Below are positions 37,843 to 47,022 of a stretch of DNA of 64,000 nt, one piece after another. The stretch is taken from positions 1-64,000 of the forward strand of contig JAOABC010000004.1 of the NCBI GenBank assembly GCA_026418535.1, in the 5' to 3' direction. The translations under genes were made by a program, and so were the position numbers. Below the pieces are notes generated by a model. It did no database searches. It was not told where the DNA came from and saw only the letters and a program-made list of their open reading frames with translations. Every line of letters starts with the position of its first letter. Positions within the stretch are counted from its first letter, which is position 1. This stretch comes from Hydrogenothermaceae bacterium (GTDB taxonomy: Bacteria > Aquificota > Aquificia > Aquificales > Hydrogenothermaceae).

Positions 37843-38643
37843 TTGGAAAAGTTTATAGATATAATCCCTATGTTTTTATATTTCTTGTCATCTGTAACAT
37901 TCTGGATATACCTGTTCAACAGAAATGTAACTTTTCAGAAGTTAGGGCATTCTTTCTTCGGACTTGGTTTTAGCTCTCAGATACTACTTTTCATATTCAA
38001 GACTATAAACAAAGGTTCTCTACCCTTATCTGACATAAATGAGATTCTATTCTTCCTATCCATGGTTATGGCCATGATCTTTTACGGCTTTTCTTTCGCT
38101 TACAGAAAACAACTTGTAGAGTTTGGTTCTCTCATGGCCCCACTGATAATGTTCTTAATAGCCTTCACAATTCCATTTGAGTCTAGGTCTACAAACATAT
38201 ACCACAATTTCTGGTTCTACATGCATGTAGGCTCCCTCGTTTTGTCCTACGGACTTATAATGTTCTCTTCCATAACAGCGATCATCTATATTATGACAGA
38301 TAGAGACTTAAAGAGAAAAAAACTAAATTCCTTCTTCGTATCTAAGTTCTCTTCATCTTTGGAGATGGTAAATAACCTTGAGTATAAATCAACCATCCTT
38401 GCTTTTATATTCCTCAGTATTGGCCTTATCTCCTCATCTGTATGGACAGCAATATATGTAGGAAAGCACTGGACTTGGGATTTAAAACAGGTTCTATTAT
38501 CTTTTCTGTGGCTATTCTACGGTTTCATACTACACACCCGGATAATAAAGAACATAGTAGGAAGAAAAGCTTCCTACCTCACTCTCCTTGGAGGCTTGAT
38601 AGCATTCATTGTGTTCTGGTTAGTAGGTCATCCTATCTTCTAA
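37843..38643 (+). CDS. CcsA-type cytochrome c assembly protein
   Basis: 266 residues from a TTG at 37843 with GGGAG five bases before; an ATG at 37798 is in frame but has no ribosome site. About eight membrane helices; SVWTAIYVGKHWTWDLKQ (about 200) is the tryptophan-rich haem-handling WWD-like motif of CcsA/ResC family proteins, with His residues in HNFWFYMHVG and at the GHPIF end. Delivers haem to apocytochromes in the System II pathway; the partner CcsB is not adjacent. Consistent with the di-haem peroxidase at 50 kb. Confidence 0.82.
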   Translation: MEKFIDIIPMFLYFLSSVTFWIYLFNRNVTFQKLGHSFFGLGFSSQILLFIFKTINKGSLPLSDINEILFFLSMVMAMIFYGFSFAYRKQLVEFGSLMAPLIMFLIAFTIPFESRSTNIYHNFWFYMHVGSLVLSYGLIMFSSITAIIYIMTDRDLKRKKLNSFFVSKFSSSLEMVNNLEYKSTILAFIFLSIGLISSSVWTAIYVGKHWTWDLKQVLLSFLWLFYGFILHTRIIKNIVGRKASYLTLLGGLIAFIVFWLVGHPIF

Positions 38644-39184
38644 GTAGGTCTGAAACTTTAAAGATGGACGTTAGCTCTAACCCCTCTTTCCTTATGTTTT
38701 CTTCTCCACCTTCTTCCCTATCAACAAGGGTTATAATACCTAAGACTTTCAACCCAAAATCCTTAGCAACCTTAACTGCCTTTAGGGATGACCCCGCCGT
38801 CGTGACTACATCCTCAAGGATATACACTCCATCTCCAGGTTTGACATTTCCTTCTATCTGTTTTCCAATCCCATGACCCTTGGGCTCTTTCCTGACTACA
38901 AACGGCTTTATAGGATTTTTGTTTATGTAGGATATAAGAGAGGTTGCATAAGCTATAGGATCTGCTCCAAGGGTAAGGCCACCTATCCCATCCACTTTCT
39001 TGTCTTTTATCATTTCATATATGACATTACCTATAATAAAACCTCCCTCCGGGTCCAAAGTTATAGTTCTTAAATCTATGTAGTAGTTACTCATTTTTCC
39101 GGAGGAGAGTTTAAAGATAGGCTCATCTGCTACCTTAAGAGCTCTTTCCCTTATAAGCTCCTCTAATCTAACTCTGTATTTCAT
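38633..39184 (-). CDS. pyrE: Orotate phosphoribosyltransferase
   Basis: 183 residues. DEPIFKLSSGKMSNYYIDLR (about 19), GIGGLTLGADPIA, FVVRKEPKGHG and the PRPP loop VYILEDVVTTAGSSLKAV (about 121) match PyrE of the shorter, archaeal/Aquifex type. It makes OMP in pyrimidine synthesis. Overlaps the 3' end of the convergent ccsA-like gene by 11 bases. Confidence 0.95.
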   Translation of the reverse strand: MKYRVRLEELIRERALKVADEPIFKLSSGKMSNYYIDLRTITLDPEGGFIIGNVIYEMIKDKKVDGIGGLTLGADPIAYATSLISYINKNPIKPFVVRKEPKGHGIGKQIEGNVKPGDGVYILEDVVTTAGSSLKAVKVAKDFGLKVLGIITLVDREEGGEENIRKEGLELTSIFKVSDLLRR

Positions 39185-39188
39185 CTTC

Positions 39189-39944
39189 CTAATACTCCAT
39201 CTTTATTTTATTCCTTATCCGATAGACCTCATCAAGTTCAACATCTGCAGAAATTACTCCTTCATCGTTCCTCTCTATATCAAGTATATCTCCCCATGGG
39301 GAGTATATAGCAGAGTATCCCCCATACTCAACATCTCCTATACTACCAACTGTGTTACTTAGAACTAAAAAAGACTGTGTCTCTATAGCCCTAGCTCTTG
39401 AGAGAACTTTGAGATGTTCTACCCTGTCTTTACCCCACTGAGCCGGCACCAAGATGATCTCCACATCTTTCTTCCTCAAGTAGTAGGAGATATTAGGGAA
39501 CCTGAGCTCAAAACATATCATAAACCCAAGATTTCCTACAGAGCTCTCTGTTATGTGGAAATTGTTCTTTCCGGCTTTAAAGTATCTATGTTCATCCGTG
39601 GGCGTAAACAGCTTTACCTTTGGTCTTTTGGCTGTGATCTCTCCATTGTCTATAACAAATCCCATGTTGTATACATCGCCTTTTTTCCTCTCCGGAAGTG
39701 TTCCAGCTATAACAAGGGATTTTTCCTTAGAGATATTCTGGAGCTCTCTGTATACCTTAGGGGTAAACTTAGAGTGGTTTTGGAGGTTTTGATTATCAAA
39801 ACCACAACTGAACATCTCCGGAAGTAAAACCAAAGAAGAGTGTCTTATCTTCCTTGAGCTGAGAATATAGAACACCTTCTCAAGATTGTAGTCTACATCT
39901 CCAAGTTTTAGCTGAAGCTGAACAGCGTGTATATACATGGTCAA
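39189..39944 (-). CDS. Nitrilase-superfamily carbon-nitrogen hydrolase
   Basis: 251 residues. The Glu-Lys-Cys triad is recognisable: VLLPEMFSCGF (Glu about 43), KRPKVKLFTPTDEHRYF (Lys about 110), GFMICFELRFPN (Cys about 144). Compact and without extra domains, in the omega-amidase / Nit2 style. Substrate uncertain; omega-amidase (2-oxoglutaramate) is likely in autotrophs. An internal ATG (39938) is an alternative start. Next to pyrE with a five-base gap. Confidence 0.85.
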   Translation of the reverse strand: MTMYIHAVQLQLKLGDVDYNLEKVFYILSSRKIRHSSLVLLPEMFSCGFDNQNLQNHSKFTPKVYRELQNISKEKSLVIAGTLPERKKGDVYNMGFVIDNGEITAKRPKVKLFTPTDEHRYFKAGKNNFHITESSVGNLGFMICFELRFPNISYYLRKKDVEIILVPAQWGKDRVEHLKVLSRARAIETQSFLVLSNTVGSIGDVEYGGYSAIYSPWGDILDIERNDEGVISADVELDEVYRIRNKIKMEY

Positions 39945-40046
39945 GATATTTTACCACAAAGATGTTAAAACCTCTAAACTTCAGATTAATAACCAGTTCA
40001 TATGGATCAGATAAATTTAATGTAGAAAATTTAGGAGGTTTAAAAG

Positions 40047-40235
40047 ATGAAGACTAAACAGGAACTGAACATTGAATTCAAGGAGGTTAACTATCTGTGC
40101 GGTTGCGGAACTATAAACAAAGAAGTGGCTATAGTTCTAAACGGATACGGCTTTGCAGACAGCAACTGTAAAAACTGTGGAAAGAGATACAAAATTGAGG
40201 TTGACGAGAACTTCATCTACGCAAAGTCAGTATAA
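40047..40235 (+). CDS. Small zinc-ribbon-like protein, unknown
   Basis: 62 residues with two CxC/CxxC groups: NYLCGCGTI (about 17) and SNCKNCGKRYKIEV (about 40), giving a possible four-cysteine zinc ribbon. Rich in K/E/N. ATG follows AGGAGG. Not a recognised family; length and cysteines argue it is real. Convergent with the symporter gene at its 3' end (23-base overlap). Confidence 0.65.
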   Translation: MKTKQELNIEFKEVNYLCGCGTINKEVAIVLNGYGFADSNCKNCGKRYKIEVDENFIYAKSV

Positions 40236-41535
40236 GGAATAGACTGACAAAAAGACCAGCGAGTATCCCAAAAGTCCTGTAGGAAAGAATGATATCAAAG
40301 ATAAACCATACGAGAAAACCACCAACCATAGACAGGATAGCTCCAATCTTCCCAACCTTTTTACAGTAGATACCACAGACTAAAGGAGCAAATAAAGACA
40401 CCAGGGTAACTGTAGAAGAGGAGGCTACAAGCTCATAGATAGTCTGGCCAGAGAAGGCAAAGATAAGAGAAAACATAGAGACAAACACAACTGTAAGCCT
40501 GTTTAAGATTACTTTTGAGAAGCCATTGAAAAGGTTTGAAATCAGGTTCTCTGAGATAATGGCCGATGGAGCAAGAATAGCAGCTGAAGATGTGCTTAAG
40601 ATTGTAGACAGCAAACCAAGAAAAAAGGCAAGTTTTAACAGTGGATTTAGTGTATTTATGTAATCCAGCAGGGTAAGGCCTGCCTCGAACTTTGCATACA
40701 GAGCTATAAAGAGAGGTAACATTGCTACAGAAAGGTACATAAAACCAGCTATGATGGAAGATATAACTGCTACATCTTCAGACTTAGAAGACATAAATCT
40801 CTGAAAGAGATCCTGAGAAGGAATAGAGCCAAGGCCTATAACTATCCAAGCAACTATATATTCTGAAATATCCTCAAGTTTTGGATTTGGCAATAGACGG
40901 AAATATTCCTCTGGTACTTCTTTTACAATCACATCTAAACCTCCAACTAGGAAGAAGGTGTATACAGATATTACAACTAAACTAAAGAGTATTATCAGAG
41001 TCTGTATAAAATCAGTAAGGGCGATAGCCCACATTCCACCAAAGTAGACCATAAGAATGGAGACTGAGAATGCTATAAGGATCCCGTAATCCAGGCTAAC
41101 TCCAGTTAAGGTTTTGAGAATTAGAGCAAAGGCAACATACTGGGCAGCAATCCATCCAAAGTAGGATATAACCAGTAAGATACTGGAAAGTAGTTCCACT
41201 TCTCTTCCGTATATGACCCTGTAAAAGTCTGCAAAAGTAAGAATGTTCATCCTGTAGATAGGTCTTACAAAGAAAAGACCTGCTAAGATAAGACAGAGAG
41301 CAGCTCCAAATGGTTCTTCTATAACACTTAGGAACCCTCCTTCTGCAAACTCTTTAGAAGCTCCAAGGATAGTCTCAGACCCAAACCATGTTGCAAACAG
41401 AGCAAAAGTTGAGATGGAAAGAGGAAGAGACCTACCTGCTAATAGATAGTCTCTATCCGTCTTTATAAGTCTTTTCGAAAGATAAGCTATAAAAATCAAA
41501 AAGATAAGATACAGCCCAACTAATATCAGGAGCAT
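40213..41535 (-). CDS. Sodium:solute symporter family protein
   Basis: 440 residues, about 12-13 membrane helices. DYLLAGRSLPLSISTFALFATWFGSETILGAS near the N-terminus, FSGQTIYELVASSSTVTLVSLFAPLV and the helix with GLGSIPSQDLFQRFMSSK are typical of the SSS family (proline, pantothenate, acetate transporters). Substrate unclear. The 3' end ties into the overlapping zinc-ribbon-like gene; it follows argH closely on the same strand. Confidence 0.85.
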   Translation of the reverse strand: MLLILVGLYLIFLIFIAYLSKRLIKTDRDYLLAGRSLPLSISTFALFATWFGSETILGASKEFAEGGFLSVIEEPFGAALCLILAGLFFVRPIYRMNILTFADFYRVIYGREVELLSSILLVISYFGWIAAQYVAFALILKTLTGVSLDYGILIAFSVSILMVYFGGMWAIALTDFIQTLIILFSLVVISVYTFFLVGGLDVIVKEVPEEYFRLLPNPKLEDISEYIVAWIVIGLGSIPSQDLFQRFMSSKSEDVAVISSIIAGFMYLSVAMLPLFIALYAKFEAGLTLLDYINTLNPLLKLAFFLGLLSTILSTSSAAILAPSAIISENLISNLFNGFSKVILNRLTVVFVSMFSLIFAFSGQTIYELVASSSTVTLVSLFAPLVCGIYCKKVGKIGAILSMVGGFLVWFIFDIILSYRTFGILAGLFVSLFLILTLRR

Positions 41536-41538
41536 CTA

Positions 41539-42918
41539 TCATATTTTGAGAATTCCTTCCCAGAACTCTATCTGTTTTAGAACCTGACTTTTTGCTGTAC
41601 CACCAAAAGAGTTTCTCCTGTCAGCTACAACCTCTGGCTTTAGCAAATTCAAGGCATCTTCATAAAACAGATCACTGAATTTCTTCAGCTCTTCCAAAGT
41701 TATACTTTCTAGATCTCTGTTTTGAGAGACAAGATATCCAACTAAACTGCCAACTGTATGGTGAGCCTCCCGAAAGGGGACCCCTTTTTCTACCAGATAG
41801 TTTGCCAAGTCTGTAGCAAGTGAAAAACTTCCAGATGCTTTGTAGGTAATACTGTCCTTTATCCGAAGACCATCTACTACCTTCCTTATACCTGTCAGAG
41901 AGCCTTTCAGAGTTCTCACGGCATCAAAAACAGGCTCTTTGTCCTCCTGTAAGTCTCTATTGTAAGCAAGAGGTAAGCCTTTTATCGTTGTAAGGAGGGA
42001 GACAAGACTACCGTAAACTCTTCCTGTCTTACCTCTGATGAGCTCTAGAACATCCGGATTCTTTTTCTGAGGCATTATAGAGGAGCCTGTAGTCAGTTTA
42101 TCCGGAAGTTCTACAAAAGAGAACTCTGTAGAGGAGTAGATTATCATATCTTCAGAAAACCTCGACATATTAGCCATACAGATCGCACAAGCTGATAGAA
42201 ACTCAACTGCAAAGTCTCTGCTAGAAGTGGCGTCAAGAGAATTCCTCATAACCTGGGAGAAACCAAGCTCACTAGCGACAAACTCTCTATCTATCGGAAA
42301 ATCAACCCCTGCAGAAGCTCCGGATCCAAGGGGAAGCATATCAACTCTCTTAAAACAATCTGAAAACCTATCCCTATCCCTACTGAACATCTCCAAGTAG
42401 GCTAAGAAGTAGTGAGCTACTCTTATAGGTTGAGCCCTCTGTAGATGAGTATAAGATGGCATAAGATAGTCAACTGTATTCCTAGCCTTGTTTAACAGAG
42501 ATAACATCAAAGACTCTAGTAGAGAGACTATATGAGAAATGTTGTCCTTTAGGTATAGTCTGAAAGCTGTAACTGCTTGGTCGTTCCTTGACCTTCCGGT
42601 GTGGAGTTTTCCCCCTACTGGACCTATTTTATCAGTAAGAGCTTTCTCTATGTTCATATGAACATCTTCAAGTTCCCTCTTCCAGATAAATCTACCGTTT
42701 AATATTTCATTTTCTATATCTCTCAACCCGGAGACTATTTTCTCTCCATCCTCTTTTGGGATAATTCCCTGTCTTGCTAACATAGTAGCATGAGCCATAC
42801 TTCCCTTTATATCGTAAAGAGCAAGCTCCATGTCAAAAGAGACACTCTCTGTAAACTCTTCCACAAACTCATCAGTGCTCTCTGAAAACCTACCACCCCA
42901 AAGCTTCTTCTGTTGCAT
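41539..42918 (-). CDS. argH: Argininosuccinate lyase
   Basis: 459 residues. Fumarase-superfamily signatures: LHTGRSRNDQ (about 104), the catalytic YTHLQRAQPI (His about 157), and TGSSIMPQKKNPD (about 276). Last step of arginine synthesis. Precedes the symporter gene with a three-base gap and is divergent from the broken diguanylate cyclase. Confidence 0.97.
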   Translation of the reverse strand: MQQKKLWGGRFSESTDEFVEEFTESVSFDMELALYDIKGSMAHATMLARQGIIPKEDGEKIVSGLRDIENEILNGRFIWKRELEDVHMNIEKALTDKIGPVGGKLHTGRSRNDQAVTAFRLYLKDNISHIVSLLESLMLSLLNKARNTVDYLMPSYTHLQRAQPIRVAHYFLAYLEMFSRDRDRFSDCFKRVDMLPLGSGASAGVDFPIDREFVASELGFSQVMRNSLDATSSRDFAVEFLSACAICMANMSRFSEDMIIYSSTEFSFVELPDKLTTGSSIMPQKKNPDVLELIRGKTGRVYGSLVSLLTTIKGLPLAYNRDLQEDKEPVFDAVRTLKGSLTGIRKVVDGLRIKDSITYKASGSFSLATDLANYLVEKGVPFREAHHTVGSLVGYLVSQNRDLESITLEELKKFSDLFYEDALNLLKPEVVADRRNSFGGTAKSQVLKQIEFWEGILKI

Positions 42919-42969
42919 TACGTATCTCTCCTAATTAATTTTATTAGTAAACACACGATAATTATTATA

Positions 42970-44456
42970 ATGAAAAAGAATAGAGAAAAAATAGCTTTAT
43001 TAATAGGGTCTGTGCTGGTCTCTATAATCTTAGTTGGCCTTTTGTACTTTGACAAGAAAAGTAAAGAGAAGTTCTACCTGAATAAGAAGCTAGAGAAGTT
43101 AGAAGCAGGGTTTTTTATAACCACAGATAAATTTGACAAAATATCAGACATTACATCAAAGATAAAGATAAAGAAGGATTTAATAACATCAACTCTGTAT
43201 ACTAAAGATTTCATGAAAAGATACATCATATTCAACGCTATGTGCGACGATTTTAGGATACTAAAGTCATACGGGTGCAAAGATGTACTCTTTGTGCTTC
43301 CGGATGGCAGACTGTTCTTAAGCATGGAAAGTCCCGGCAAGTATGGGAAAAGGATAGTGGATTAGAGAGTATCATTATAATTCCAAGTACACTAAAAAAC
43401 TCCGTGAACAAAAGGTTCTACGATAGTATGGTTTACTCCTATCCACTCTTCTATAGAGGTGATTTTGCTGGGACGGTTTACTTCATAGTACCTCTCTACA
43501 CTGTAGGAAATGATCTATCAGATATATTCAAAAATTTCTACGTCTTTTATATAAAGAAAAACTACCTCTCTTTACAAGGTAAAAAAGAATTCGTACAAAC
43601 AGAACTGAGTGAAAACTACTTCGTAGATAGACGGTTCTACAACATAAAATTGAAAACAAGCTCAGAAAATGTAACGCAGATATCAAACATAAACGATGAA
43701 ATTAAGGATAAGGTAAAAAGTCATATAGATAAAGAAATCTCTTTCTCCATACTCCACAAACACAACAACATATACTACATAATAAGCTTTTACTCGATAA
43801 GATATATAACTGGAAACCACATAGGATACTTAGTATCTTATGAAGAAGATGATACATTCTTCCAATTTTCTAAGTTATTCTATATCTCGGCTTTTCTAAC
43901 TATAGTTATAGTTGTACTGGTGTCTGTACTTATGCTGTACATATTAAAGATGAAACAGATTGCAGAAAAAACCGCTATCACAGATAAACTTACTGGTGCC
44001 CTAAACAGGACTGCCATAGAACCTATAATAAAAATAGAGTATGAGAGGGCAAAAAGAAGTAAAAAACCTATCTCATTAATACTATTTGATATAGACTTCT
44101 TCAAGAAGATAAATGATACGTACGGACATAACGCTGGAGACTACGTCTTAAAAAAGGTTGTAGAGATTGTAAAGAAAAATATAAGGAAATCTGACTGTCT
44201 AATAAGATAGGGAGGAGAGGAGTTCCTTTTACTACTATCAGAGACAGAGGTAGAGGATGCAGTTAAAATAGCTGAGAAGTTAAGGGTCTTAGTAGAGTAG
44301 TTTCCGTTTAAGGATGTTGGAAAAGTTACAATAAGCCTTGGTGTAACTCAGATAAAGAGTGGTGAAAACCTTGACCAAGCCATAAAAAGAGTTGATGAGA
44401 TGCTTTACTTAGCCAAGAATAAGGGAAAAAACAGGGTTGAATTTATACCTTACTGA
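42970..44456 (+). pseudogene. Broken membrane-bound diguanylate cyclase (GGDEF)
   Basis: Assembled, the frame gives about 490 residues: membrane helix (about 6-24), periplasmic sensor region (about 25-295), second helix (about 296-325) and GGDEF domain. Three defects are visible: a frameshift near 43340-43365 (a purine-rich run), and two in-frame TAG codons, one directly before GGEEF (44208-44210) where the family has Trp/Tyr, the other at 44298-44300. ITDKLTGALNR, FDIDFFKKINDTYGHNAGD and GGEEF are intact. c-di-GMP output is presumably lost. The last seven bases overlap cinA. Confidence 0.8.
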
Positions 44457-45643
44457 AGCTTTAACCTTATCAGATTGAGCATATACTGGGAGATATACAG
44501 TCTAACGTCGTTCCTTTCCCCTGTATAAATTTCTTTAAAGACTTCAACACCAATAGAGTCTGCATAGGCTATGTAGTGTAATCCCAGGGGTTTTTCCGAG
44601 GTCCAGCCAGTAGGACCTACTATCCCTGTATCACTTAAGGCTATATCTGACCTTAGTAGATTTCTCACTCCTACGGCCATCTGTTTAGCCACATTTTCAG
44701 ACACAGCCCCAAACTTCTCTATTAACTCCGGATTAACTTTTAAGGTTTCTACCTTTACACTGTTTGAGTAACTGACTACACTACCCTTAACATACTCTGA
44801 AGAACCTGGGACATTTATGAGTCTAGAGATCGCAAGGCCTCCTGTTGATGATTCTGCTGTAGATACAGTTAAACCTCTCATCCTTAATATCTCTCCAACA
44901 ACCTCCTCCATCTCTCTATCCCCTTCTGTGTATACATAGTTACCAAGTCTTTCTATTATAAGAGCTATCTTATTGTAGAAGGAGTTTTCATCTACATCTG
45001 AAAGAAATATATCCACCCCTTTGGGCGATACACTGTAGTATAGACCCTTTATATCCTCTAAAATATAGTTTATATCCAACTCTTTCATGCCAAAGGTTCT
45101 AAATAGTTTAACTAACCTTACTTTTTTATGCAACATTAACCTACCCAGAACATCATCCAGCATGGGCTTCATCTCAGTAGGAACACCAGGAAGAGCCACT
45201 ATCACTTTTCCGACATCATCCAGGGATTTTAGGAAGCCGATGGCTCTACCTACAGGGTTGTCTATCTTAACAGCACCGTAAGGTATCTTACACATAGACT
45301 TTCTCTCTGGAGTAAACTCAACCCCTGAGGATATGTAGTATTTTTTTAGCATACTTAAGCAAGCCTCTTCGTATATGAGAGGAACACCAATGGCATCAGC
45401 GATAGCGCTCCTTGTAAAATCATCTGAGGTGGGGCCAAGCCCTCCAGATACTACTACCAAATCTGCTTTATCTAGCGAGTACTTGATATAGTTTACGAGA
45501 AGATAGTAATTGTCTGGAGCTATAATAATACCTTCAACGTCCGCTCCCCTCTCAAATAGTCTCTTGGCTATATAATTTCCGTTTTTATCCGACTTCCTAC
45601 CCTGTGTAAACTCACTTCCGGTAACCAGAATTATAGCTTTCAT
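44450..45643 (-). CDS. cinA: CinA-like protein (competence/damage-inducible)
   Basis: 397 residues. N-terminal MoaB/MoeA-like domain with VTGSEFTQGRKSDKNG, VVVSGGLGPTSDDFTR and ALPGVPTEMKPML; C-terminal nicotinamide-mononucleotide deamidase-like domain with STAESSTGGLAISRLINVPGSS, YSNSVKVE and GIVGPTG. Full-length fusion as in most bacteria, so a role in pyridine-nucleotide recycling is likely. Last gene of an all-minus block. Confidence 0.92.
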   Translation of the reverse strand: MKAIILVTGSEFTQGRKSDKNGNYIAKRLFERGADVEGIIIAPDNYYLLVNYIKYSLDKADLVVVSGGLGPTSDDFTRSAIADAIGVPLIYEEACLSMLKKYYISSGVEFTPERKSMCKIPYGAVKIDNPVGRAIGFLKSLDDVGKVIVALPGVPTEMKPMLDDVLGRLMLHKKVRLVKLFRTFGMKELDINYILEDIKGLYYSVSPKGVDIFLSDVDENSFYNKIALIIERLGNYVYTEGDREMEEVVGEILRMRGLTVSTAESSTGGLAISRLINVPGSSEYVKGSVVSYSNSVKVETLKVNPELIEKFGAVSENVAKQMAVGVRNLLRSDIALSDTGIVGPTGWTSEKPLGLHYIAYADSIGVEVFKEIYTGERNDVRLYISQYMLNLIRLKLQ

Positions 45644-45646
45644 CGA

Positions 45647-46066
45647 CTACTCTCTATAGTTATTTAATACTATCTCAAGTTCAGATATTCCAGATTTTAG
45701 AATCTTAGCCTCAGAATCACAGTATCTCCCATCTTCAAATGGATTTCCAGATTTAGAGGTCTTTACGTGTAAAATCAGGTCTCCTTTAAAGAGGGAAAGA
45801 TTAGACTCTATCATAACGTCTGCAGGAGAGACAGTAAAGCTATAGGGATAGGATGGGTTTTTAATTCTCTTTACCACAAGAGGTTGGTTAGAATCCATGC
45901 TCCTGACTATGATGAATAAAAACCCTTTACACTTGCTCTCTATCTTGCTGTCAATCTTTATAACTCCAGATATTTTGTTTTCTTCTATGAATTTGGCCTC
46001 TGGAGGAAGTTGCTGACACGAGATTCCCAAAAAGACTACCACAAAGAAAACCACAAACTTTGACAT
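45647..46066 (-). CDS. Lipoprotein with a CcmI/CycH-like C-terminal domain only
   Basis: 139 residues. The signal peptide ends in lipobox FLGISC (Cys 17), predicting a lipid-anchored periplasmic protein. The rest matches the Ig-like domain seen at the end of CcmI/CycH: the strand GFLFIIVRSMDSNQPLVVKRI, then LSLFKGDLILHVKTSKSG, ARVSKSG-like. CcmI normally adds this to a TPR domain; here it stands alone as a lipoprotein. Possibly a stand-alone part of cytochrome c handling. Adjacent to the probable origin. Confidence 0.6.
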   Translation of the reverse strand: MSKFVVFFVVVFLGISCQQLPPEAKFIEENKISGVIKIDSKIESKCKGFLFIIVRSMDSNQPLVVKRIKNPSYPYSFTVSPADVMIESNLSLFKGDLILHVKTSKSGNPFEDGRYCDSEAKILKSGISELEIVLNNYRE

Positions 46067-46110
46067 ATGTGCACCTCGTTTAAACTACACCCTTACCAAA
46101 TTTTATCATA

Positions 46111-46360
46111 ACTATGTGGATAACCTGTGGATAACTTGTGGATAAAATGTGGATAACTCCAAACAAACCCTACCTATACCCACCGCTTATCCACATGATA
46201 TCCACATCTTAACCTACCTATTTTAGGTATTCAAGATATTGATGAAAACGATTTTTTTAAAAAAGTTGTCCACATATCCACATTCTATTATTTATATAAA
46301 AATTTATATAAAAATAAATAAAAATAATAAAATAATAATAAAAAATAATTAGAAATAAAA
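46111..46360. other. oriC: Probable chromosomal replication origin (oriC)
   Basis: This intergenic region (46067-46401) holds four perfect DnaA boxes TGTGGATAA in the same orientation at exact 11-bp steps (46115, 46126, 46137, 46148). A perfect box TTATCCACA (46187) and three near boxes follow in the other orientation: ATATCCACA (46198), TTGTCCACA (46266) and ATATCCACA (46274). The last two abut an extended, almost GC-free stretch (46284-46370) with TAATAATAATA-like repeats resembling a DNA unwinding element with DnaA-trio-type sequence. No dnaA or dnaN is adjacent. Confidence 0.82.
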
Positions 46361-46401
46361 TTTACTTTTTTAATGGATGAGTTTCTATATTTTTTTTGTA
46401 G

Positions 46402-47022
46402 TTAGATCGCTTCTGCCTCTGCTGTTTGGGAGTCTTTAATCAGTTTTATTTTCTTCTTTATCACTAACCCTCCGGATAAGACGGTTCTCATAGCCTCTTC
46501 AACTGTCAAGTCTGTGAATATCAAATCATCCTTATTTACGAAAAGTAAGAATCCGGAAGTAGGGTTTAGAGCAGCCGGAACAAACACCAAATACTTTTCA
46601 TTCTCACAAACCTTAACTTGGTTAGATAAAAACCCTATAGCTAGAGAATCTGGATGAGGGTACTTCACCAATACAACCTTTGAGAAACTCTCCTTGTTTA
46701 AAAAAAGTGTCTCAACAGTCTGTTTTGTTGCGTTGTATATAGATCTTACTATAGGAATTTTTGATATCAGTAGTTCCCAATACAAAAGAATTCTTTTACC
46801 AGCGTAGTTTTGAGTCATAACTCCAAGGATAAAGATGATGGACAAAGTTATAACTATACCTATACCAGGTATCTCTGGGATAGGTATACCGATAAGTCTT
46901 ATATATGGTAGTATCAAGTCGTTTATGGTAGTAAGGACAGCCTTTACTACCCAGAATGTTATGGCAATAGGTATCAACACAAATAGACCTGTTATGAGAT
47001 AGTTTTTTATCCTCTGTATCAC
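46402..47022 (-). CDS. DUF502 membrane protein
   Basis: 206 residues with two N-terminal membrane helices (about 9-33 and 51-70), ITGLFVLIPIAITFWVV and PGIGIVITLSIIFILGVMTQNYAGKR, and the family blocks IPIVRSIYNATKQ and VFVPAALNPTSGFLLFVN. Widely conserved, function unknown. Ends at the edge of the origin region; overlaps the protease gene by four bases (ATGA). Confidence 0.9.
   Translation of the reverse strand: MIQRIKNYLITGLFVLIPIAITFWVVKAVLTTINDLILPYIRLIGIPIPEIPGIGIVITLSIIFILGVMTQNYAGKRILLYWELLISKIPIVRSIYNATKQTVETLFLNKESFSKVVLVKYPHPDSLAIGFLSNQVKVCENEKYLVFVPAALNPTSGFLLFVNKDDLIFTDLTVEEAMRTVLSGGLVIKKKIKLIKDSQTAEAEAI

Noticed and set aside
42970-44456. TAG recoding (for example pyrrolysine) in the diguanylate cyclase
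   Set aside because: An upstream frameshift also breaks the gene, so simple decay explains all three lesions; no suppressor tRNA is visible here.
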